Shown piece by piece: positions 46,036-55,430 of a stretch of 64,000 nucleotides of DNA (the stretch's first letter is position 1; each line of letters opens with the position of its first letter). The notes under the pieces are model-generated. The model saw only the letters and a program-made list of their open reading frames with translations. It did not search any database and was not told where the DNA came from. The stretch spans positions 35,919,398 to 35,983,397 of the forward strand of contig OX352773.1 in assembly GCA_947095535.1 (NCBI GenBank), given 5' to 3'. Both the position numbers and the translations under genes were made by a program. The DNA is from Poecilobothrus nobilitatus (lineage: Eukaryota; Arthropoda; Insecta; Diptera; Dolichopodidae).

Positions 46036-47176
46036 TTTTTAGCACATTTCCAAAAAAATTTTGAAAAAATGTGTTTATTAGTTTCACTCTGTCCATCCGT
46101 CCGTCCGTCCGTCTGTTTACAAAACTTCTACACCGTTAAAGATAGAGAAAAAACGTCATTCGACAGCTATTTTTTTAACTGTGTAAATTAATATTAAAAT
46201 TATACAATTTTTTGAAATTTAGTATTTAAATTTACCGTTATGTGAAACTCAAATTTTGCATGATATTTCTACTTTCATAACTCCGGCACGCTTTTAGATA
46301 GAGGCTTGAAATTTTGAGGCAAGAAAGAACTTTTAGAATTAGTATAAGTTTGCTTAGAAAATTTTTTTGGGCCACCCCATGTTTATGAGCTATTAGGGCT
46401 CAAAAATTAAAAATTTGCTATTTTTAAAGATCTATAACTTAGGTATCTGTACACATTTTACTTCGGAAAGATATAAAAATTGAAGCTACAGTAATATATT
46501 TTAATGTGTGTTAAAGGTTTATTTTAGTTATATAGGGTTCCAGAGTTAAAGCTCTTCAAAATTGCGAAAAGCCCCATCTTCAGATGTATATATCTCAGGC
46601 TCTGAGTAATAGTTTTGCAATCTAAAACCGGAAATTTATTATCTACATAAAGCAATATCAAAATTATGCAATATTTTGTAATTTACTATTTAAATTTACC
46701 GTTATGTGAAAACCATATTTTGCATGAAATTTCTTTTTTCATAACTTCGACACGCCTTTAGATAGGAACATGAAATTTTGAGATAAGAAAGAACTTTTAG
46801 AAATAGTATAGGTTTAATTAGAAATTATTTTTGCACCGCCCCCTTCTTAAGAAGTATTAGGGCTGAAAAATTAAAAATTTGCTATTTTTAGACACTTGTA
46901 ACTTAAGCACCTGTATAAATTTTTCTTCGGCAAGACATAAAAATTAAAGCTCCAGTAATATATTTTTACGTGTGTTAACGGTTTTTCTTAGTTTTGTAGG
47001 ATTTCGGACTTACAGTTCCTCAAAATTCCAGAAAAGTCCTATTTTCACATATTTTCTTATTACAAAAATTTTTTTAAATTTTCAAATTTTTGTGCAAGTC
47101 ACAATTCTAAACAGTTTGTATTGTATTTTGGAAGTGTGCGCTTTTAAAAACCGTTGGTTTACATTCTACCTTGTTT
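46036..47176 (-). mobile_element. HINE-like element, shortened and diverged copy 4
   Basis: Both family ends are present: TTTTTAGCACATTTCC at the low-coordinate end and TTCTACCTTGTTT at the other. The tract is GTCC ATCC GTCC GTCC GTCC. After GATAGAGAAAAA it jumps straight to ACGTCATTCGACAG, losing about 175 bp present in copy 5, and it has about two monomers instead of three. It is more diverged than copies 1-3 and 5, so it is probably an older or separate subfamily. Confidence 0.75.
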
Positions 47177-48467
47177 CATTATTAAAAACAAAAAATCTAA
47201 AAAGAAAAAATTTTTAACACAAAAATGAATAAAAAAGAAAACAAAAAAAAAATGTAAAAAGGAAAAGTAAAAAAAAACTAAAAAAACTAAAATAATTGTA
47301 ATTTATATTTTAAAGGTTTTAATTAGAATTGCTCGAATTCACCAATATAGCAATTATGGGTATATAGTAAATTTAAATTAAATAAAAAAATAAAAAAAGA
47401 CAAAATGAATACGTGTTTGTATTTAGTTAAGTGCTAAATAATCATTAGATTTTTGTAATAATAATAATGAAACTACATGTTTTCTTGGTTGAAAAGCTAC
47501 CGATCTCTCTGTATTACTGATATCTGTTAGTCGTAAGGATCTGAAGAATTATAAGAATATATTGTATTTCATTCTAAACTTTGAACACTGGGATTTAATC
47601 TTATTCTGTAATTAAAGGTAATAAGTTGTTAGAAGTTTTGAAAAGGGTGAAAAAAAAATTAGAATACGTATCTTAAAAAAAATTTTTTTTTTTTTCTTTA
47701 GTATTTAACTCTTTTTTCAATCTGTTTTGCTTTTATCTTAAGAAACTATTAACTGACCTATACTTTGTGCTATAAAACTTGCAATTTTTTATTAAATTTA
47801 TGAGTTTTCTCATAATTTTTAAAAAAACCAAATTTCTGACTTTTTTTTGGATTTTTTCTAATGTGTCGGTCATATGAATCGGTTCTAAAAGAATCAGTCA
47901 TATGAATAATTTTGTATATATTTTTTATAAGTCATGTTTTTTTTTTTAAGTCATGCAATTTATGATTTTAATTTTAAATTTTGAAAATTTTCCACTGCAA
48001 TTATAGACACTTCTTTTATCAGCTAATTGGTAACAAAATTTGTTATTTATAAAAATTATAAAATTTCTTATATTTTTACTCACTTTTTTCTTTAAAATTT
48101 TATTTTTTTTGCAATTGTTTTAAAAATTAAATGAATTTATTTATTTCATAAATTTTTCTGTACCGTAAATTTGTATTAAATGTAATTTTTCTTTTTTGAG
48201 TTTTTTTCTTTCCATTTAAAGTATTTTGTCTTTATTATTAAATTTTTCCTTTGCATTCCTTCTTTAAAACCAGTGACAGTATATAATAAAATTAGTACGG
48301 TTATAAAAAGAGGACATAATGATTTAATTCATTTTAACCATTGTTCGTTAGGCATTTTTCTTATTAAACTGCATTTTTTTTTTCTGTTTTAAATAATTGT
48401 TAAACATTAATGTGAATATAAAGATAAAAAAAAAAGAAAAAATTCTATTGGAGTCTTCTTAACGTAA
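47177..48467. other. A+T-rich non-coding stretch
   Basis: It contains a short direct repeat GTCATATGAAT near 47868 and 47897. No gene was recognised. Confidence 0.5.
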
Positions 48468-48647
48468 CGAGTCCTTGTATATCTATACAATTATTTATTG
48501 AGTAACAACAGTTTTTTTTTTTTCAGTTCTTTACAAGGACTGGAAAAACCTCAAATAAGGAATGGAAAGAATCCGTTGTTGAAATATAATTTCTTAGAGA
48601 AAATTGAAACAAAGAGAAAGAAACAAAACAAAGGACCAACAACATAA
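48468..48647 (+). CDS. Candidate terminal coding exon, unknown
   Basis: A strong acceptor-like sequence, GTTTTTTTTTTTTCAG, ends at 48526. From 48528 the frame SLQGLEKPQIRNGKNPLLKY, NFLEKIETKRKKQNKGPTT runs to TAA at 48645-48647. The residues are varied (Gln, Pro, Gly, Asn, Glu, Lys), unlike the Phe/Ile/Lys runs of chance frames in this window. The frame stays open back to 48468 through the T tract but has no ATG, so if real it would be a 3' exon. I recognise no family. Copy 5 of the HINE family begins 137 bp downstream. Confidence 0.25.
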   Translation, partial: RVLVYLYNYLLSNNSFFFFSSLQGLEKPQIRNGKNPLLKYNFLEKIETKRKKQNKGPTT

Positions 48648-48783
48648 AAAGAAAGAAATCGAAAACAATATGATTTTGTTTTGTTTTTCATTGCCTGGTG
48701 TTAGTTATAAGATTGGTTCAGTTTGCTTTGGTTTGGTTAGGAGTTTCATTGGGAACCAACACATTTGTTAAAAAAAAAAGTTT
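48648..48783. other. Short non-coding stretch before HINE copy 5
   Basis: Relatively G/T-rich (GGTTCAGTTTGCTTTGGTTT); nothing recognised. It could be a 3' UTR if the preceding exon is real. Confidence 0.35.
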
Positions 48784-50572
48784 TTTTTAGCACATTTCCA
48801 AAAAATTTTTGAAAAAATGTGCTTATTAGTTTCACTCTGTCCGTCCGTCCGTCCGTCCGTCCGTCTGTTTACAAAACTTCTACACCGTTAAAGATAGAGA
48901 AAAAAAATTTTAACCATAGGTAGGTCTCATAAAAAAAATAATTTTGTGGAACAACTTTTTCATGTAGCCCCCCCCATTACGGAGCTACACCCCCTCAAAC
49001 TTTGAAAAAGCCCTATTTTTAAATGCATATATCTTATGTTCTGCTTAAGATTTTTTCAATCTGAAAACGTCATTCGACAGGTATTTCTTTTATCTTTGTA
49101 AATTAATATCAAAATTATACAATTTTTTTAAATTTAGTATTTAAATTTACCGTTATGTGAAAACCAAATTTTGCATGATTTTTCTACTGTCATAACTCCG
49201 GCACGCTTCTAGATACAAGCTTGAAATTTTGAGGCAAGAAAGAACTTTTAGAATTAGTATAAGTTTCCTCAGAAAATTTTTTCGGACCACCCCCTGTTTA
49301 TGAGCTATTAGGGCTTAAAAATTGAAAATTTGCTATTTTTAAACACCTGTAACTTAGGAACCTGCACACATTTTACTTCTGCAAGATGTAAAAATTAAAG
49401 CTACAATAATATATTTTTACGTGTGTGAAAGGTTTATTTTAATTGTAAAGGGTTCCAAAGTTGCAGCTCTTCAAAATTGTAAAAAAGCCCCATTTTCAGA
49501 TGTATATATCTCGGGCTCTGCGTAATAGTTTTGCAATCTAAAACCAGCAGAAGATCGAAAATTTTATTATCTATATGAAACAAAATCAAAATTATGTAAT
49601 ATTATGTAATTTACGATTTAAATTTACCGTTATGTGAAAACCACATTTTGCATGAAATTTCTTTTTTCATAACTCCGGCACCCCTTTAGATAGGAACCTG
49701 AAATTTTGAGACAAGAAAGAACTTTTAGAATTAGTATAAGTTTCCTCAGAAAATTTTTTGGTAACGCCCCCTCTTTAAGAGTTATTACGCCTCAAAAATT
49801 GAAAATTTGCTATTTTTAGACACCTGTAACTTAGGCACCTGTAAAAATTTTTCTTCGGCAAGACATGAAAATGAAAGCTACAATAATATATTTTTACGTG
49901 TGTGAAAGGTTTATTTTAGTTGTAAAGGGTTCTAAAGCTGCAGCTCTTCAAAATTGTAAAAAAGCTCCATTTTCAGATGTATATATCTCGGGCTTTGCGT
50001 AATAGTTTTGCAATCTAAAACCGGTAGAAGATCGAAAATTTTATTATCTATATAAAACAATATCAAAATTATGTAATATTTTGTAATTTACGATTTAAAT
50101 TTACCGTTATGTGAAAACCACATTTTGCATGAAATTTCTTTTTTCATAACTCCGGCACCCCTTTAGATAGGAACCTGAAATTTTGAGACAAGAAAGAACT
50201 TTTAGAATTAGTATAAGTTTCCTCAGAAAATTTTTTGGTAACGCCCCCTCTTTAAGAGTTATTACGCCTCAAAAATTGAAAATTTGCTATTTTTAGACAC
50301 CTGTAACTTAGGCACCTGTAAAAACTTTTTTTCGGCAAGACATAAAAATTAAAGCTTCAATAATATATTTTTACGTGTGTTAACAGCTTTTCTTAGTTAT
50401 ATAGGATTCCGGACTTACGGCCCCTCAAAATCTCAAAAATGTCCTATTTTCAAGTTTTTTCTTATTACATGAAATTTTCAAATTTTTGTGTAAGTCACAC
50501 TTCTAAACAATTTGTATTGAGTTTTGGAAATGTGCGCTTTTAAAAACCGTTGGTTTACATTCTACCTTGTTT
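48784..50572 (-). mobile_element. HINE-like 1.8-kb element, copy 5
   Basis: Full-size copy in reverse orientation, from TTTTTAGCACATTTCC to TTCTACCTTGTTT, with six GTCC units at about 48839-48862 and three monomers. It is nearly identical to copy 3 (same order, scattered single differences such as AAACCAGCAGAAG). Confidence 0.78.
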
Positions 50573-52094
50573 CGTTTCATTGTACGAATCATCAAAAAAA
50601 AAAAAAAAAAACAGTGAAATAGAGGAATAAATTCCATTTTCGCAGATCTTTTACATTACTTTATTTCATATTAAAAAGATTTCTATTCTTTCAAAACATT
50701 TTTAACGAAATGACATTATAAGATGGAATTTAGTCAATATGTTCGTATTAAAAGGTTAGGAATCTTTTTTGAATACTAAGAAAAAAACACAAAAAAGAAA
50801 ATTATGAAAATAAAATTGGGAAAAGAAAAAATTTTAAAGAGAAAATTGTAAAAGTTAATAGAGTGTATTGTAAAAGTTGTTTGAGTTTAGAATTGCGTTT
50901 TTATTTTCATATATTTATATTAAAAAATGTATTGAACATTTTTATAGCACATAAAAAATTTTCAAACGAAAGATGAATTTGTATTTAGTATCTTAGGAAC
51001 TTAGAATTTTTGATATAACTATAACGAACCTATTATGAACATTTAGTGTAAAAATTTACATATTTCGAACTTTTATAAATGGTTGTAATTGTATGATGCA
51101 CTTGTATTATTATAATTCGAGAATCGCTTCAGTATATTGCATTGTATAGTGAATTTAACCTTCTTTAACAATTTTTCCATTTATATTTAGTTAAATTACT
51201 TGAATCTGGATTTTTTTGGAATTTTATATGTATAACCTATAATGAGCTGAGAATTTAAATAAATTTTTAATTTTTTTTTAATTTTTATTTCTCTTTAAAT
51301 TTTTCTTTAAATATAAAATTTGGATTTTTTTATTATTTAGCATCATAATATTATAACAATATATGTACCAGTACCTACTCATAGTTAAAGTATAAAAAAC
51401 AACTAACTTTAAAAGAATGTTAAAATAAACTTGTGTATAAAATTTTTTTTTGTGATTTTATTTATTTATAACAAACAAATCTACTAATGTATAATAATAT
51501 CTATCTATATTTTATAATTTATATTATAATATTTTCATCAAATAATTTTCATATTTTTTATACATACTAAATTATCAACACTTTTATTATAATATTATAT
51601 ATATATATACTATATTATACAATTTAAAAAAAAAGAAAGAAATATAAATATATCTATGCATTTTTGACAATTTTCAAATTCAATCTGTTTATTTTCCATT
51701 TAGTTTAAATGTTTAAAAATTTACAATATTAAAATTTTACTTAATATTTTCTGTAAGTTTATCTGAATAACGGCCATATTTTCTTTAATTTAAAAAAAAA
51801 ACCAATAATTTAAATATTAATAATTAATAACTTCTTTAAATTAATAATTCTATATCTGTAAAGATTAAGAATGAGTCTATATATTGCTCCACCGTAGTTT
51901 GTCTCTAATTATTTTCTCTCTTATAACATTTTTAAATAGAGCATCATCATGTTTTGGTGGTTGAAGTGAGCATTTATAACCTTTATAGCCTTTCGGGTAC
52001 AGCCATTATTTTAAAATGTTAAATTATGTGATTATTAAGCCAGACTTAAAAAGTTTTAATTATAAAATAATAAAAAAAATGAAACAATTATAAA
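50573..52094. other. A+T-rich non-coding stretch
   Basis: Nothing recognised beyond A/T runs and TA-rich sequence near 51595-51615. Confidence 0.5.
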
Positions 52095-52209
52095 GGGGGT
52101 TTTCGGTAGTCTAGTGTGGGTATAACAATGTATAAAATACTCTGTAAAAAATTCGAATTCCACACATATTGGAAGAATAAAGTTCTCACTAGGCCACCGA
52201 GGCCTCCCT
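52095..52209. mobile_element. Two SINE-A heads in opposite orientation
   Basis: On + from 52095, GGGGGTTTTCGGTAGTCTAG begins a SINE-A head with a decayed B box AATTCGAATTCC near 52151-52162. At 52187-52209, CACTAGGCCACCGAGGCCTC is the SINE-A head on the minus strand. The two heads face each other about 65 bp apart. Bodies and tails are missing. Confidence 0.65.
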
Positions 52210-52434
52210 GAATTTTCCACTAAGCTGTTGTTTATTCGACAGTATTTATTGTATAACATTATTAGATATAAATATGGTTTTTAGCCGCTATCTATTATCT
52301 ATTTATTTATATTTAATCAAAATTATATTTTAAATATTAATAAAAAATAAAATAATAATAATATAATAGAATAGTTAAATAAAAAATAAAATAAAATAAA
52401 AATATTAATAAATTTTTATTTTCTTTACAGACAA
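52210..52434. other. A+T-rich non-coding stretch
   Basis: A-rich with AATA-type repeats near 52340-52415; these could be the tail of a lost SINE. Confidence 0.4.
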
Positions 52435-52553
52435 CTGGAATTTTATATTGGAGTATAGATAAATAAAACCAAAAAAAAAAAAAACAAAAACATAAAAACA
52501 TATTAAAAAAAATTTTTTTGAGAAATATTTTGGAAAATATAAAAATATTTATT
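52435..52553 (+). other. Candidate non-coding exon between splice-like signals
   Basis: ATTTTCTTTACAG ends at 52434 and ATTGGTAAGTTTTT gives a near-consensus donor at 52554. The 119 bp between start with less A/T-rich sequence (ACAACTGGAATTTTATATTG) and are otherwise A-rich with stops in every frame, so a UTR exon is the only plausible reading. It rests on motif matches alone. Confidence 0.18.
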
Positions 52554-52851
52554 GGTAAGTTTTTTCTATATAATTTGTATATTAAGGGAAAAATTTTAAA
52601 TTTATTACATCTTAATTGCCTATATAAGATCTTTATTATGATCTTGGGAAATATTCATAAACATTTTATACATTTAACTTTAATATTCAATTAAATTTTC
52701 ATTAGCTTTAAATCTAATTTATTACTTAAAAAAACTAGTGACTAATTAGATATAAATATGTTAAAAGTCATTTCGGGTACTAAATTACAAAAAAAGGAAT
52801 TTTTAGGAAATAAAATTTGTTTAAAGATTACAAGAGGAGCATCCCTTAAAG

Positions 52852-52945
52852 CAATGATCCAATGCTCTTAAATGCAACGCGCTGATAGAAGCACCGCATA
52901 GAAGCGGCGCTATAGTATAGAGTAACTTTTTACTTTTAGTCGCGT
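52852..52945. other. GC-rich island with a 17-bp inverted repeat partner
   Basis: CAATGATCCAATGCTCT at 52852-52868 is exactly reverse-complemented at 56359-56375. Next to it are GCAACGCGCTGATAGAAGCA and CGCATAGAAGCGGCGCTATA. CAACGCG near 52878 pairs with CGCGTTG near 52941. It looks like a transposon end, but the interior sequences next to the two 17-mers do not match each other. Confidence 0.4.
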
Positions 52946-53161
52946 TGACAATCAAAATCAATTTTGTTTTATTTCACAATTTTGTTTATCATCACCTTTA
53001 ATTTTTAAAAATTTTTTATAATTTTTCAATTTATTTAATTTAATAAATATATATTTCTAAGGAAAATTTTTATTTTTTATTTACCATTTTAATATAAACT
53101 TTATTTTTATTTAAATATTAACATTTTAGAATATTACAGCTTTCGATATAATCTTCTTTAA

Positions 53162-53281
53162 GTCTCCGAATTGCAAACAATCCCCAAATGTCCAGATAAA
53201 AAAGTAATTAGTTTAGTAGAACAGGGCTCTATTTTTGACTACGTTCAGTCGAATGAAGCAATGATAAATTGCAACGATTAA
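53162..53281 (+). pseudogene. Short coding-like fragment, unknown
   Basis: After an in-frame TAA at 53159-53161 the frame reads VSELQTIPKCPDKKVISLVE, QGSIFDYVQSNEAMINCND and ends at TAA 53279-53281. The composition is protein-like and G/C at third positions is clearly above the local background. There is no ATG near the start. CTTCTTTAAG just upstream is only a weak acceptor. It may be an exon or a transposon remnant. I recognise no family. Confidence 0.25.
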
Positions 53282-53618
53282 ACGATTATTGATGTAATAA
53301 CTTTACTGAATGTTTTGTAGCAAAATTTAAGTATGATATTTGCCGTGAGTTATGTTTAAAATTTATTTTAATATTTTATTTGGTGCAACATTAATGAAAA
53401 TGAAGAGTATAGAAGATTTAGCCTTTTAACCACAAAACTTTTTAAAAACAAAAATAAATAAAGAAATAAACTTGCTTAAAAACAAATAAATTGTCGTTGC
53501 ACACAGTTGCAGCACAGTTTTTTTTGCTGGAAAATTTCTAAAGCGATTTATATAAGCGCTTAAAAGAGAACGTTTTAAAAAATTGTTTAAAGCGATTTAA
53601 TAAATTTAAACTGAACTC

Positions 53619-54321
53619 GAACTGAACTGAATTGACAATTTTATAATAAAATTAGTTCGAAATCACTATGATAGAGCACAAAATACTCCAGAAAATGGTT
53701 TAATATCTCATATATTCTACCACAATGAGGAGTACATTAAAAAGACTTTGCTCACCGGTTTCATTGCCCCTGAGCACTTCATCTTTTTAGATCAAAAAGG
53801 TTACATCCAAAACCAAAACCATGTCCCTCTATTATATCACTATAATAGAAGGGCTACATGTAAGGTTATAGATTTCCACCCGGGCAATATTAACGGAGTA
53901 AATTTAAAATATGATATGTCTATACCAGAAAAACACAAATCATTAAACAAAAACTATTGGTGGTTAGATAACTCTAATTAATTAGCATTAAGTATTATAT
54001 ACAAAACTATTTTTAGCTAGGTTAAGTATTTTATGTTAGACTAAGTTAGGTTAAGGTTTTATATTAAAAAAAAACAGATATTTGGTTTTAATACTCTGAA
54101 TTTTTCCAAAATAGAATATTAAAAAAAAAATTGCTAAATTGCAATATTACTTAGATTTTTAAAAAAAAAATAATTAATAAAATTAACAATAAAAACGATA
54201 GGATAAGTTTAAATGTTAATTAAATTATATATAAAAAAAAAAGATGTTTTTCTAAACTTTTATAGGCTAATATAATTTAAGAATGTTAAAAAGAGTAAAA
54301 TAAAGTTTAAAAAAAAAAAAA
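53619..54321 (+). mobile_element. Family T retroelement, longest copy, 5'-truncated with poly(A)
   Basis: The insertion starts after AAACTGAACTC (53608-53618), and the same sequence reappears at the poly(A) end (54319-54329), giving a probable target duplication of CTGAACTC plus shared A residues. The left flank is a short CTGAACT repeat, which weakens this. It holds an open C-terminal coding segment, a ~340-bp 3' UTR with a GGTTAAG/TTAGGTTAAGG block, then TTTTTCTAAACTTTTATAGG and poly(A). The UTR block and 3' end recur at 39754-40039, and the 3' end at 22213-22303. Confidence 0.7.
53631..53981 (+). CDS. C-terminal coding remnant of family T, unknown protein
   Basis: The frame is open from just after a TGA at 53628-53630 to TAA at 53979-53981, 116 codons plus the stop with no internal stop. 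No ATG occurs before the first in-frame TTG, as expected for a 5'-truncated copy. Segments include RNHYDRAQNTPENGL, ISHIFYHNEEYIKKTLLTGF, IAPEHFIFLDQKGYIQNQNH, CKVIDFHPGNINGVNLKYDM and the end KNYWWLDNSN. Codon use is varied and the segment looks like a folded aromatic- and Asn-rich domain. I do not recognise it: it does not look like a reverse transcriptase palm, RNase H or GIY-YIG segment. It could be the ORF end of an unfamiliar LINE or a retrocopied gene. Confidence 0.6.
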   Translation: MDNFIIKLVRNHYDRAQNTPENGLISHIFYHNEEYIKKTLLTGFIAPEHFIFLDQKGYIQNQNHVPLLYHYNRRATCKVIDFHPGNINGVNLKYDMSIPEKHKSLNKNYWWLDNSN

Positions 54322-54329
54322 CTGAACTC

Positions 54330-54935
54330 ATCCAATTTATGTCATAGTAGCATTTTTATAATTTTGTTCTCAGATATTTTAGATTTATGCAATCGTCAAT
54401 TAGATTATCTACTATAATCTAATAAAAACTTCGAAGTAACTTTAACTTCATCCATGTTATTTCAGTATTTTTTCAGTAAGTCTGATTACATTTTTATTAA
54501 ATTTTAATAATTCTAAATACAATGTTTCAATTATAGGACAACTTTTAGTTATTATTTTAATTTCATTTAAATTGGTTGAATATTTTTTGTAATTTAATAA
54601 TCAAAAGAAAATTTTTAGAATTTTTAAATTTTATTCCATTTAAAAGTGTTCTTTTAGTGATGCTATCACAATAATCTATTTTCAAAGATATAAGATATAA
54701 TTAGGTGTTGAATATTCGGTAATTTTAATTGTTTTTAAATGAATATCATAATGTGTTAACAAAAAAAAATTGAAAGTAAAACAGAAGATACAATTCCAAA
54801 AATATGAAAGTACAAGTGGCCAATTCATCATTTGAATAGTTAAATTTTTGTAGGAAATTTTATTTAATCAAATTTATTGTTTGGAGGTAAGAGTTTCTGA
54901 ATCATCAAAAAAATATCTTAAGATTTTGATTGAAA
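54330..54935. other. A+T-rich non-coding stretch
   Basis: Nothing recognised. Confidence 0.5.
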
Positions 54936-55430
54936 ACAACAAGATAGAATGTTAAAGGAGCACATTCGCACAAAAGGCAATAAAAACAATTTTGAGTTGT
55001 AATTTTCATCAAAACTTTAAAAGTTTTCTTAGAATTTTATATGTAGGAAAAAATTGTGAAAAATGAAAAGACACTTGCTTGAATTTTAATCAAAGCCTTA
55101 ATAATTAAGAAAAGCTGTTAAGACATGCAAAATTATAATGTTGAAAATTTAATTTTTGTCTTTTGTCTTTATTTTAACAAAATTTATAAAGATTCCTAAT
55201 TTAGATTTGTCTAAATACTACGAACTTTTAATTTGTGACCCCTGATATAAAAAGTTTTACTGAAATATTTATATATAATTTTAAAAGATCTGTCTACATT
55301 TAAAATTTCAAGTTTTTAATTAAAATCGTTGCGAAAATTATGAAGTAAGTAAAATATTGCCTAAATTTGTCTTCACATAAATATAAATTTTGTTTTCTTT
55401 TTCAAAGAATCATCGTAATATCGCACTTAT
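54936..55430 (+). mobile_element. Decayed relic of the HINE family
   Basis: Begins AACAAGATAGAATG near the family 5' end, then GAGCACATTCGCAC, AAGAAAAGCTGTTAAGACAT, AATTTAATTTTTGTCTT and TTCACATAAATATAAATTTT in family order. It ends inside the first monomer; no GGAC tract or 3' hairpin follows. Confidence 0.6.
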
